16,810 nucleotides of DNA from Bacteroides sp. CAG:144 (GTDB lineage: Bacteria; Bacteroidota; Bacteroidia; Bacteroidales; UBA11471): contig HF999718.1 of NCBI GenBank assembly GCA_000434215.1, positions 19,928 through 36,737 on the forward strand. The letters are read 5' to 3'. Every line of letters begins with the position of its first letter. The first letter of the stretch is position 1. Positions 1-7,560 of the stretch are shown here, piece by piece. The notes beneath the pieces were generated by a model. The model did not search any database, was not told where the DNA came from, and worked only from the letters and a program-made list of their open reading frames with translations. The position numbers and the translations under genes are program-made.

Positions 1-962
1 GGCTCGAAAACTTATCGGAAGAGTCTCCATACAACCGATATGCCGCTCCCGAAAAAACGGTAAAACGGGGTATCGTGGCCTGCGGAATCGGCTGGAACTA
101 TGTAAACGAATGTTTTCCTGACGGGTGTCATATCCCGTGTCTGAAAATTTCGCAATACCCTTTGCCTAAAAAACTTCTCCGAGACATGGCAGAAAAATGC
201 GAAGAAATTATCGTCGTCGAGGACGGTCAACCATTTGTTGAAGAACAACTGAGAGGTATCCTGCCTACCCGTTGTAACATCGCCGGGCGGCTATCGGGAC
301 TATTGCCCCGCACCGGAGAACTGACGCCCGACAACGTTGCCCAAGCATTGGGCATAAGGCCGGCTGTTCCTCACGCCGCATCGCAAGTTGTCGTACCCCG
401 CCCACCCGCCTTATGTCAAGGTTGCGGACATCGGGACGTATATGCCGCCATCAACGAAATCGTTGCAGAAATGCCCACAGCCAAAGTTTTCGGCGACATA
501 GGCTGTTATACTCTGGGGGCACTTCCTCCTTTCAAAGCTATCGATAGTTGTGTAGACATGGGGGCATCGATCACTATGGCCAAAGGTGCAGCCGACGCGG
601 GACTTTTTCCGGCCATCGCCATCATCGGCGACTCGACTTTTACGCACTCGGGTATGACAGGCCTGCTCGATGCCGTAAACTGCAACAGCCCTATAACCGT
701 CATCATCTCGGACAATCTCACCACGGCAATGACGGGAGGTCAAGACTCGGCCGGAACCAATAAATTCGAAGCCATCTGTTTGGGATTAGGCGTCGATCCG
801 GCCCATGTACGAGTGGTCGTACCGCTTGCAAAAAACATGGAAGAAATCAAGCAGGTATTGCGTGAAGAAATCAATTATCGCGGCACATCGGTCATCATAC
901 CCCGCAGAGAATGTATACAGACATTGAACCGCAAACATAAACAGAAAAAAGCAAACGCATGA
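1..962 (+). CDS. iorA: Indolepyruvate (aryl-2-oxoacid) ferredoxin oxidoreductase alpha subunit, 5'-truncated by the window edge
   Basis: The frame is open from position 3, so the gene starts outside the window and the first ATG at 75 is internal. The encoded part holds the end of the pyrimidine/transketolase C-like region and a full TPP-binding domain. CQGCGHR lies at about 414-434, GDIGCYTLG at about 492-518, GDSTFTHSG at about 627-653, and DNLTTAMTGGQ further on. IOR oxidatively decarboxylates aryl-pyruvates to arylacetyl-CoA with transfer of electrons to ferredoxin, and the reaction is reversible. Family members such as archaeal IorA normally end in a two-cluster ferredoxin domain with eight cysteines. 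Here, after IPRREC (about 897-914), only a short basic tail with no further cysteine precedes the stop, so that domain is absent. The stop overlaps the iorB start (ATGA at 959-962), which implies translational coupling. The family call is firm. Which aryl-pyruvate is used cannot be read from the sequence. Confidence 0.93.
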   Translation, partial: LENLSEESPYNRYAAPEKTVKRGIVACGIGWNYVNECFPDGCHIPCLKISQYPLPKKLLRDMAEKCEEIIVVEDGQPFVEEQLRGILPTRCNIAGRLSGLLPRTGELTPDNVAQALGIRPAVPHAASQVVVPRPPALCQGCGHRDVYAAINEIVAEMPTAKVFGDIGCYTLGALPPFKAIDSCVDMGASITMAKGAADAGLFPAIAIIGDSTFTHSGMTGLLDAVNCNSPITVIISDNLTTAMTGGQDSAGTNKFEAICLGLGVDPAHVRVVVPLAKNMEEIKQVLREEINYRGTSVIIPRRECIQTLNRKHKQKKANA

Positions 963-1543
963 AAACCGACATTATATTATCGGGCGTGGGAGGACAAGGA
1001 ATACTTTCCATCGCCGCTATCATAGGAGAAGCCGCCCTTGCCGAAAACTTATACATCAAACAAGCCGAAGTCCACGGTATGAGCCAACGCGGAGGCGATG
1101 TGCAATCGAATCTGCGTATCGCCGACCGCCCCATAAACTCGGATCTCATAGCCTCCGGCAACGCCGATGTCATCATATCACTCGAACCCATGGAAGCATT
1201 GCGTTACCTGCCGTATCTCTCCCGAGAGGGATGGATCATCACCTCTTCGGCCCCCTTCGTCAATATACCCAATTATCCCGAAGAAAAAGTACTGAAAGCC
1301 GAATTGCAAAAACTGCCCCGTGTCATCATGCTCGATGTAAACGAATTGGCAAAAGAACACAATCTCCCCAAATGCGCCAATGTAATATTGCTTGGAGCCG
1401 CAGCCAAATCGTTGCAAATCATCGGGTACTCCGATCTCGAAAAAAGCATCGCCCGCGTTTTTGCCCACAAAGGCCAAGCCGTCATAGAAATGAATCTCAA
1501 AGCTCTATCGATAGGGTATAACGCCGTACAAAAAAGTATATGA
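959..1543 (+). CDS. iorB: Indolepyruvate oxidoreductase beta subunit (pyruvate/ketoisovalerate oxidoreductase gamma-domain family)
   Basis: This 194-residue protein has the family's N-terminal GVGGQGI motif (residues about 9-15) and the downstream HGMSQRGG motif (about residues 41-48), and it has the usual length of IorB. It pairs with IorA in a cytoplasmic 2-oxoacid:ferredoxin oxidoreductase and contributes the domain that helps bind CoA and close the TPP site. The start is fixed by the ATGA overlap with iorA. The stop overlaps the next gene in the same way (ATGA at 1540-1543), so three genes form a coupled translation unit. No cysteine-rich cluster motif is visible, so it does not supply the ferredoxin domain that IorA lacks. 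Confidence 0.93.
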   Translation: MKTDIILSGVGGQGILSIAAIIGEAALAENLYIKQAEVHGMSQRGGDVQSNLRIADRPINSDLIASGNADVIISLEPMEALRYLPYLSREGWIITSSAPFVNIPNYPEEKVLKAELQKLPRVIMLDVNELAKEHNLPKCANVILLGAAAKSLQIIGYSDLEKSIARVFAHKGQAVIEMNLKALSIGYNAVQKSI

Positions 1544-2868
1544 AGACGATGAAACATCAGATATTCAGTACCGCTCTCGTCGAAGAGGCCGCCCGTAAAA
1601 TGAAAGTGGCCAACTTGCAAGAGGCTACCATAGGCGAAGTCCTGCTGGTTGCCTCACACCTCGAAAAGGAAACTGGAATTCCTTTTATCCGCATGGATCA
1701 AGGCTCGCCGGGCTTACCGGCCAATCGCATAGGCATAGAAGCCGAAAAAGCTGCTCTCGACCGCGGCGTAGGGGCAACCTATCCGGCTGCTGCCGGCGTA
1801 CAAGAACTGAAAGAGGCGGCGTCGCGATTTGTAAAGGCATTTATAAATACCGACATATCCCCCCGCTCCTGCATACCGACAACTGGGTCGGTCGCCTCGT
1901 CTTTCGCCTCCTTCATCGCCTGTACTCAACGCAACCCGCAGAAAGATACCGTTTTATTTATAGACCCGGGATTCCCCATACAGAAATCGCAGTTGCGTAT
2001 CTTAGGAGTGAAGTGGGAACAATTCGACATCTATCATTTCAGGGGAAACAACTTGCGGGACAAGTTGGAATCGTTTCTCGAAAAAGGCCATATCGCTGCC
2101 ATTATCTATTCCAATCCCAATAATCCGGCATGGATATGTCTGGAAGAAAGCGAACTGAAAATTATCGGCGAACTGGCAACAAAACACGATGTCATCGTTC
2201 TCGAAGATCTCGCCTACTTCTGCATGGATTTCCGCAAGGATATGGGAAAGCCCTTCGAACCGCCCTACCCTCCTACCGTAGCCCGATACACCGACAATTA
2301 CATCATCATGCTGTCGGCTTCGAAAATTTTCAGTTATGCCGGGCAGCGCATCGCATTGGCTTGTATTTCCGACAAATTATTCGATCGGCAATTTCCTGCA
2401 TTGGCCGAACGGTATGCCGACTCAGGTATTTTCGGTCCTACATTTATCGCCTCGATTCTGTACATGATTACGTCGGGCTGTACCGCATCGACCCAATACG
2501 GTTATGCCGAGATGCTCAACCGGTCGGTCGACGGGACGATAGACTTTGTTGCCGACACCCGCGTTTATGCCGAAAGAGCCTCCCAAATGAAAAAAATCTT
2601 CACCGATAACGGCTTCCATATCGTTTACGATCGGGACGTTACACAACCGGTCGGAGACGGATTTTTTTTCACCATCGGCTACGGCGACATGACAAGCGGA
2701 GAACTCATGCAAGAACTCCTCTACTACGGAGTAAGCAGCATTTCGCTATCGACCACCGGCAGCGACCAACAAGGCGTGCGAGGCTGCACATCGCGCATGC
2801 GCGACGAGCTTTATCCCGTATTACAAGAAAGAATGGAAAAATTCCACAAAGACCACCCCATTTTATAA
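1540..2868 (+). CDS. PLP-dependent aminotransferase, fold type I, probably for aromatic amino acids
   Basis: This is a 442-residue class I/II aminotransferase. NPNNP lies at residues 192-196, the PLP-ring Asp and phenol-contacting Tyr in LEDLAY at 221-226 (D223, Y226), the Schiff-base lysine in SASK at K262, R270 as a phosphate contact, and a C-terminal Arg near 414-419 that could bind the substrate carboxylate. The family converts amino acids to 2-oxoacids with 2-oxoglutarate or similar acceptors. Its ATGA overlap with iorB, and paaK only 27 bases downstream, suggest that it makes or consumes the aryl-pyruvate handled by IorAB. Substrate preference (Phe, Tyr or Trp) is inferred from context only. 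A branched-chain or 2-aminoadipate-like enzyme cannot be excluded. The protein appears full length. Confidence 0.87.
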   Translation: MKTMKHQIFSTALVEEAARKMKVANLQEATIGEVLLVASHLEKETGIPFIRMDQGSPGLPANRIGIEAEKAALDRGVGATYPAAAGVQELKEAASRFVKAFINTDISPRSCIPTTGSVASSFASFIACTQRNPQKDTVLFIDPGFPIQKSQLRILGVKWEQFDIYHFRGNNLRDKLESFLEKGHIAAIIYSNPNNPAWICLEESELKIIGELATKHDVIVLEDLAYFCMDFRKDMGKPFEPPYPPTVARYTDNYIIMLSASKIFSYAGQRIALACISDKLFDRQFPALAERYADSGIFGPTFIASILYMITSGCTASTQYGYAEMLNRSVDGTIDFVADTRVYAERASQMKKIFTDNGFHIVYDRDVTQPVGDGFFFTIGYGDMTSGELMQELLYYGVSSISLSTTGSDQQGVRGCTSRMRDELYPVLQERMEKFHKDHPIL

Positions 2869-2895
2869 ACACAAATCCTAAGAACAAATAATACC

Positions 2896-4197
2896 ATGAT
2901 TTGGAACGAAAGTAAAGAATGTATGAGCCGCGAACAAATGCATGACCTCCAAAGCAAACGTTTGCGGAAACTCGTTTCGACCGTATACCACAATACCCCT
3001 TTCTACCGCCGTAAAATGCAGGAAATGGATATTACGCCCGATGATATACGCAGCATCGACGACATCGTGAAGTTGCCGTTCACCACCAAACAAGACCTGC
3101 GAGACAACTATCCATTTGGACTACAAGCCGTGCCTACATCAGAGATCGTGCGGATACATGCCTCATCGGGGACAACCGGTAATCCCACCATCGTAGGATA
3201 TACTCGGCATGACCTCGAAATATGGCAGGAAAGCATTGCCCGATGTCTTACGGCATACGGGATCACACGCAACGATATTTTCTCGGTAGGTTACGGATAC
3301 GGGCTTTTTACCGGAGGGCTGGGTGCCCACTATGGAGCCGAGTATGTAGGTGCAACGGTAATTCCTACGTCAACGGGAAATACCGAAAAACACGTCCGCC
3401 TCATTCGGGATTTGGGTATTACCGGCATAGCCTGTACCCCCAGTTATGCTCTTTATTTGGCCGAAACCATTGAAAAAATGGGTATCGATCCTCAAATGTT
3501 GAAATTACGGGTAGGTATGTTCGGCGCCGAACCGTGGACAGAAAATATGCGGAAAGAAATCGAATCCCGATTGCATCTGAGTGCCTATAACTGCTATGGC
3601 CTAAGCGAAATCATGGGGCCGGGCGTAGCACATGAATGCGAATGCAAAAACGGTTCCCATATACTCGAAGACCACTATTATCCCGAAATAATCTCGCCGG
3701 AAACCTTGCAACCACTACCTTTCGGACAAACAGGAGAACTCGTTTTCACCACACTTACGAAAGAAGGTATGCCACTCCTGCGTTATCGCACCAAAGACCT
3801 GACATCTCTCATCGAAGGGATTTGCGATTGCGGACGTACCAATGTACGCATGACCCGAATCGTGGGTCGAAGCGATGATATGCTTATCATACGCGGTATA
3901 AACGTATTCCCCTCGCAAGTCGAAAGCGTGATATTGGATATGCCGGAATTCGAGCCTCAGTATCTGCTGGTTGTCGACCGCATCAACAATCTCGATACGT
4001 TGCAAGTTCAGGTCGAAGTCCGCCGGGACTTTTTCTCGGACGAACTCAGTGCCATGCTGGCTTTGAAAAAACGGCTCGCCGACCGACTGAAAAGTGTACT
4101 GACCGTAGGTGCCGACGTGAAACTAATGGAACCGAACAGCATACAACGCTCCGAAGGCAAATCGAAAAGAGTCATTGACAAACGTAACATCGAATAA
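2896..4197 (+). CDS. paaK: Phenylacetate-CoA ligase (AMP-forming arylacetate:CoA ligase)
   Basis: This 433-residue protein has the adenylate-forming core in order: P-loop SSGTTGNP (90-97), YGLSEIMGPG (234-243), the YRTKD motif (297-301), RIVGRSDDML leading into the GINVFP hinge (321-339), and a C-terminal EGKSKRVID motif (420-428) carrying the A10-type lysine. PaaK enzymes join arylacetates to CoA with ATP cleavage to AMP. Paired cysteines C248/C250 and C310/C312 could bind a metal, which is inference. With IorAB it could supply arylacetyl-CoA for reductive carboxylation. Run backwards, or together with a thioesterase, it could release arylacetate. The start ATG at 2896 follows an A-rich 27-base gap after the aminotransferase. 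Length and motifs are normal for the family. Preference for phenylacetate, 4-hydroxyphenylacetate or indoleacetate is not determined. Confidence 0.93.
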   Translation: MIWNESKECMSREQMHDLQSKRLRKLVSTVYHNTPFYRRKMQEMDITPDDIRSIDDIVKLPFTTKQDLRDNYPFGLQAVPTSEIVRIHASSGTTGNPTIVGYTRHDLEIWQESIARCLTAYGITRNDIFSVGYGYGLFTGGLGAHYGAEYVGATVIPTSTGNTEKHVRLIRDLGITGIACTPSYALYLAETIEKMGIDPQMLKLRVGMFGAEPWTENMRKEIESRLHLSAYNCYGLSEIMGPGVAHECECKNGSHILEDHYYPEIISPETLQPLPFGQTGELVFTTLTKEGMPLLRYRTKDLTSLIEGICDCGRTNVRMTRIVGRSDDMLIIRGINVFPSQVESVILDMPEFEPQYLLVVDRINNLDTLQVQVEVRRDFFSDELSAMLALKKRLADRLKSVLTVGADVKLMEPNSIQRSEGKSKRVIDKRNIE

Positions 4198-4209
4198 TAA
4201 ACAACAGCT

Positions 4210-4629
4210 ATGATAACCATCAAACAACTATCCATATTCTTAGAAAACAAAAACGGCCGTATCAACGATGTAGCCAAAGTTCTGGCCAAAGAAGGCATCA
4301 ATATGCAGGCTTTCAGTATGGCCGAAACCGCCGACTTCGGGATTTTGCGGCTCATCGTTTCCGATGTAGAGAAAGCGGTAAACGCATTGCGAACCTCCGA
4401 TTTCGCCGTCATGCTCACCGATGTCGTGTGCATACAATGCCCCAACACTCCCGGGTCGCTCTCCGCAGTTCTCGACTACCTCGCTGCCGAAAATATCTTT
4501 ATCGAATACATGTATGCATTCTCCGAGGGAGATACGGCACGAACAATCATTCGTCCCACCGATCTAAAAAAATGTATCGAAATATTACAGAAGAACCATT
4601 GTAAAATCATCGATAAATACAATATATAA
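4210..4629 (+). CDS. Tandem ACT-domain protein, likely amino-acid sensor of the operon
   Basis: This small 139-residue protein consists of two ACT-like halves. The first opens with IKQLSIFLENKNGRI followed by a GINMQAF turn. The second begins near residue 70 with CIQCPNTPGSLSAV and has its own NIFIEYMYAF strand. The N-G-R-I and P-G-S-L positions are the usual ligand-binding turns between strand 1 and helix 1. ACT domains bind amino acids and regulate aromatic and other amino acid enzymes. Proteins of this type are commonly encoded next to paaK. It starts 12 bases after paaK and is the last gene of the operon, directly before a strong terminator. It probably senses an aromatic amino acid and modulates the ligase or aminotransferase. 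The partner and ligand are inference. Confidence 0.85.
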   Translation: MITIKQLSIFLENKNGRINDVAKVLAKEGINMQAFSMAETADFGILRLIVSDVEKAVNALRTSDFAVMLTDVVCIQCPNTPGSLSAVLDYLAAENIFIEYMYAFSEGDTARTIIRPTDLKKCIEILQKNHCKIIDKYNI

Positions 4630-4641
4630 AAACTTTTCCTC

Positions 4642-4686
4642 AATACAAGGCCGCCCATATAATGATTATATAGGCGGCCTTGTATT
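4642..4686. terminator. Bidirectional intrinsic terminator between convergent genes
   Basis: There is a perfect 14-bp stem, 4642-4655 paired with 4673-4686. It continues past a single C/A mismatch into six more A/T pairs around a TGA loop. The outer ends are A/T-rich (AATACA and TGTATT), which suits either direction. It lies between the ACT gene stop (4629, + strand) and the thioesterase stop (4715, - strand) and can end both transcripts. Confidence 0.88.
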
Positions 4687-4714
4687 CTATATTAAAGAGG
4701 AAGGGACTCCTATC

Positions 4715-5125
4715 CTACATGAGACCCGAGACAGAAAGTTCGCATGCTTTCCGATATCCCGACGAGGTCATCAACGCAACCAAATCGCCTTGCTCATTGG
4801 TGATCCGCACCTCTATATAAGGGAGTTTTTTATGATTGACCAATTCCATAGCCTCTGCATATAAATATCCGTCGGACTCGGAACGGAAAAAACTGATATT
4901 CGACGATACGGACAACGTAAGAGTCTGATGACTGTTGGCGGCAGCGGCAAAAGCCAAATCGGCCAATGTAAAAATAGCTCCACCCTGACACACTCCACCG
5001 CCGTTAAGATGCTTCGGTTGCACCAGCATACGAGCTCGGGCATATCCCTCTTTTATTTCAAGCAACTCGACTCCGGCAGCGGAGGCAAAACGATCTTTTT
5101 CAGAAAGATATTCTTTTAATGTCAT
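4715..5125 (-). CDS. PaaI-family hotdog-fold acyl-CoA thioesterase
   Basis: This 136-residue protein has the hotdog-thioesterase core. The segment HLNGGGVCQGGAIFTLADLA (about residues 39-58) contains the conserved Asn/Gly-rich turn, GGAIF on the central helix, and a downstream acidic residue in LADLAF at the usual PaaI active-site position. A second half rich in beta strands (LTLSVSSNISFFRS, PYIEVRITNEQGDLVA) is as expected. The family hydrolyses acyl- or aryl-CoA thioesters in the cytoplasm. PaaI itself removes CoA from phenylacetate-pathway intermediates. It sits tail-to-tail with the paaK operon, so an arylacetyl-CoA substrate is plausible but unproven. The TGA stop of the upstream hydrolase is only three bases before its start, so the two are co-transcribed. 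Confidence 0.85.
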   Translation of the reverse strand: MTLKEYLSEKDRFASAAGVELLEIKEGYARARMLVQPKHLNGGGVCQGGAIFTLADLAFAAAANSHQTLTLSVSSNISFFRSESDGYLYAEAMELVNHKKLPYIEVRITNEQGDLVALMTSSGYRKACELSVSGLM

Positions 5126-5128
5126 GAT

Positions 5129-6091
5129 TCAATGATTTTTATGGGAATAAAGGTGAAGAAAATCGAGTACGTTATCACGAATATTATCTATATCCTGTCG
5201 AGTAAACGTCCGAAATGAATGGCCGGCATCGGGGTAAATAACCAATCGATGGGCAATCTTATGCTTTTCCAGCATCTTGGCAAGTTTTCGGGATTGTTTC
5301 AATGGTACTACCTTATCCTTATCGCCATGCAGCAAGAGCGTAGGAACCGACTCTCTGCCTACATAGGTTGTCGGAGAATAGTATTCGCAAACAGTTTTAA
5401 TTTGTTTCCTATTTCTCTCCGTCCCCAAGAATACCGATAACATCATCTCCCGTTCTTTATAAAGTGAAGGTGCAAACAATTTCACACAACCCAGCAACAC
5501 GGGACCGAGACGTGTACGGAACAACTTATTCAGATCGGCAGGCCCGTAATCATCAATCACATAATCGACATCGGCCGAAAAATCCGCCAACAACGTATCT
5601 CCCATGAAAAGGGTATCGGGTGTATATGCACACAACAACGAAAGATGCGCTCCGGCCGAAGAACCCCACAAACCGATACGAGCGGAGTCGAGACCATATT
5701 CACTGGCATGAGCCCTCACCCATCGCACAGCATCTTTGCAATCGATAACCGCTTCGGGAAAGGAGGGCGTTTTGCCCAACGTATCGGCAAGAAGATATTC
5801 TATGCTCACTACGGCATATCCCTCATCAAGAACGGAACAAAGGACCTCATCCATATACGGAATGACAAAAGCCTCTTTACTGCCGGTTATCCACGAACCG
5901 CCATGAATGTATATGACGACCGGGCAACGGGTCTCGGGTAAAATTCCTGTCGGTGGTAGATAGATATCGAGTTTCAAAGACCTGCCGTCGATTTCTTTGT
6001 AGACAATATCTTTCCATACCGGAACGACCGTCCCTGCCGACAAACGACAAGCAAAAACAAAAAAGAAAAATAGGATTACTGTTTGTCTCAT
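5129..6091 (-). CDS. Exported alpha/beta hydrolase (esterase, BD-FAE-like)
   Basis: The preferred ATG at 6091 gives 320 residues. The frame also opens at a TTG at 6100, but that would place the start inside the promoter box. The N-terminus MRQTVILFFFFVFACRLSAG is a signal peptide, possibly lipoprotein-like because of the Cys. The hydrolase fold shows HGGSW (oxyanion-hole motif, about residues 63-67), nucleophile elbow GSSAG with Ser near 145, acid Asp in HGDKDKVVP near 259, and His in DAGHSF near 291. All catalytic residues are present. Relatives deacylate or deferuloylate carbohydrate esters in the periplasm or at the cell surface, but the substrate here is unknown. It is the first gene of a two-gene unit with the thioesterase. 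The pairing of an exported and a cytoplasmic esterase is unusual and may be incidental. Confidence 0.87.
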   Translation of the reverse strand: MRQTVILFFFFVFACRLSAGTVVPVWKDIVYKEIDGRSLKLDIYLPPTGILPETRCPVVIYIHGGSWITGSKEAFVIPYMDEVLCSVLDEGYAVVSIEYLLADTLGKTPSFPEAVIDCKDAVRWVRAHASEYGLDSARIGLWGSSAGAHLSLLCAYTPDTLFMGDTLLADFSADVDYVIDDYGPADLNKLFRTRLGPVLLGCVKLFAPSLYKEREMMLSVFLGTERNRKQIKTVCEYYSPTTYVGRESVPTLLLHGDKDKVVPLKQSRKLAKMLEKHKIAHRLVIYPDAGHSFRTFTRQDIDNIRDNVLDFLHLYSHKNH

Positions 6092-6097
6092 AGTATA

Positions 6098-6127
6098 CAA
6101 ATATACATCTATAAATCAAGAAACAAA
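6098..6127 (-). promoter_or_regulatory. Bacteroidota promoter for the hydrolase-thioesterase unit
   Basis: On the minus strand the box TATATTTG (6105-6098) matches TAnnTTTG exactly. A TTTG (6127-6124) lies 18 bases upstream as the -33 element. The box ends only 6 bases before the ATG at 6091, so the mRNA would start at or just before the start codon. This argues against the TTG start at 6100. Confidence 0.65.
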
Positions 6128-6147
6128 TGTTCGGAGAACTAATTTAT

Positions 6148-6173
6148 AAAAAAAATTCCCCGAAGGGAATTTT
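6148..6173 (-). terminator. Intrinsic terminator of the hemerythrin-LuxR operon
   Basis: A 9-bp stem (6152-6160 with 6165-6173) closes a CGAA loop. Read on the minus strand, GGGAATTTT is followed by further T residues to 6148, giving an eight-T tract. It lies downstream of the LuxR-type gene ending at 6226 and upstream of the hydrolase promoter. Confidence 0.85.
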
Positions 6174-6225
6174 CTCTCTCCGATCAAAGGAGAAGTGGAA
6201 TAAACACTACAATTATTATTACGGA

Positions 6226-6834
6226 CTATTCTTCTTTCTTATGGATCGACCCTTTGACGTCATTCAGGTCGACAAAATGGTTGACAATGGCATAAATGGT
6301 AAGACCTGCCGCACTATGTATCTGCAACTTGGCAGCAATATTACGCCGGTGGGTAATTACCGTATGTGCCGATAAACACAATTTCTCCGCTATCTGTTTA
6401 TTTGTCCAACCCTTTACGACCCCGATGATAATTTCTTTTTCTCGTTCGGTAAGTGGCTCTTGTAACGTTTCTTCTGTCGACAGTTCATTGAGTTTCTCGA
6501 TTTTCTCCCGGATAGACTCGGCTGTATCATATACCGTTATGACTTCATCATAACCTTTCATAGTAGAAGCATCGGCAAGGGTGTGCTGCAAAGCGACACA
6601 TTTCAATCCTTCGGATTCTTTTTTTATCTGTTGGAGAGAAAAGGCACCGAGTATGACCGAATCGACAATCAGAATATCGGGCTTTCTCCAAGACAAAGTC
6701 GATTGCAGCTGCGTAACATCGGCAATCTCTATTACCTCTATATTCAACGACGAGAGTCGCCGCAATACCGATAAAATTCCGTTGCGTATAATGAGAGACG
6801 GCTCTACGACAGCTATTTTCAACAACGACTTCAT
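6226..6834 (-). CDS. LuxR-family response-regulator-like transcription factor with degenerate receiver
   Basis: This 202-residue protein has an N-terminal receiver-like domain (about 5-115) and a C-terminal LuxR-type helix-turn-helix (about 128-185). The latter shows LTEREKEI, GWTNKQIAEKL and the recognition helix SAHTVITHRRNIAAKL. In the receiver, D58 in ILIVDS sits at the phospho-acceptor position. The acidic pair at the end of strand 1 is reduced to a single Glu (VVEPS), and the conserved strand-5 Lys is not evident (TVYDTAE). Phosphorylation may therefore be weak or absent. Its start overlaps the stop of the hemerythrin gene by ATGA (6831-6834), so the two are translationally coupled. It may regulate its own operon or a redox/nitrosative response. 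No cognate kinase gene is present in the window. Confidence 0.88.
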   Translation of the reverse strand: MKSLLKIAVVEPSLIIRNGILSVLRRLSSLNIEVIEIADVTQLQSTLSWRKPDILIVDSVILGAFSLQQIKKESEGLKCVALQHTLADASTMKGYDEVITVYDTAESIREKIEKLNELSTEETLQEPLTEREKEIIIGVVKGWTNKQIAEKLCLSAHTVITHRRNIAAKLQIHSAAGLTIYAIVNHFVDLNDVKGSIHKKEE

Positions 6835-7529
6835 ACGTTCTTGCTCCGTTCTTGTTCGAGTTTTTTAATGGCGGGGATAAACAATGCATCTTCGATATAA
6901 TTATGCGAAGCCAAATCTTCTTCGCAGGTAAATATATCGAACAAAACAGAGTTCAATTCATTGCTACTTTCCGCCGGATAATATTTGATGAGAATATTTT
7001 TCAATTCTCCCAACTTCGCCTCTACCTGATCGTGTTGTTTACTGAAAACTTCGATACTATATCCTTTCGGAAGCGTATCTTTTTTAAGAAGGGCCGTTAC
7101 GTACGGATAGACGACCTGCTCCTCATAAAGCATGTGTTTCTGTACTTCGGCTGCATACTCATCGAAAAAACATAGTATGGCAAACGAAACGTCTTTTTGC
7201 CCGCAATCGATCGCATCGAGCAAACGACGTCGGATAGCCGGCAACTTGAAGTCTAAGAAGTAATCATGGGAATTATGCAAATACTGCATCATCGCTTCAA
7301 TCGAAAAGCGGGTATTCTCGACCTCGGCATGATCCTCGTCGAGCAAACAATTGGTTATAGAGAGAAAAGTATCTACATCGACCCGATTATCGCGGCACAC
7401 CTCTTCGATCGTCTTATCGCCGAATCCCAAAGGGATACCAAAACGGCTCATAACCAACAGTATCGGATAATTTTCACACACCAACACACTCATCGGGTCG
7501 GTTTTCTTGTATTTGCCAAGTCTGTACAT
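6831..7529 (-). CDS. RIC/YtfE-like hemerythrin-domain di-iron protein
   Basis: The frame opens at an ATG at 7559, but a near-perfect -7 box ends one base before it. The more likely start is Met at 7529 or 7532 (MMYRLGKYKK). The N-terminal part (PILLVMSRFGIPLGFGDKTI) resembles the ScdA/RIC N-terminal domain without its usual CC motif. The C-terminal four-helix bundle has the ligand series of YtfE-type proteins. Counted from the 7559 Met these are H98 (or H95), H142xxxE146, H176 and H219xxxE223, so all six ligands are present. Proteins of this family repair iron-sulfur clusters damaged by NO or oxidants, or react with NO, in the cytoplasm. The gene is co-transcribed with the LuxR-like regulator through an ATGA overlap, which suggests a stress-linked module. 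Confidence 0.87.
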   Translation of the reverse strand: MYRLGKYKKTDPMSVLVCENYPILLVMSRFGIPLGFGDKTIEEVCRDNRVDVDTFLSITNCLLDEDHAEVENTRFSIEAMMQYLHNSHDYFLDFKLPAIRRRLLDAIDCGQKDVSFAILCFFDEYAAEVQKHMLYEEQVVYPYVTALLKKDTLPKGYSIEVFSKQHDQVEAKLGELKNILIKYYPAESSNELNSVLFDIFTCEEDLASHNYIEDALFIPAIKKLEQERSKNV

Positions 7530-7560
7530 CATAGGCTGTATTCCATGTATATCGGTCATA

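Noticed and set aside
2130..2609. 159-codon plus-strand frame inside the aminotransferase gene
   Set aside because: An out-of-frame reading of a gene with clear aminotransferase motifs. The product is Arg-rich with no recognisable domain.
6092..6100. TTG start adding three residues to the hydrolase
   Set aside because: It overlaps the TATATTTG promoter box, and the ATG at 6091 directly begins a normal signal peptide.
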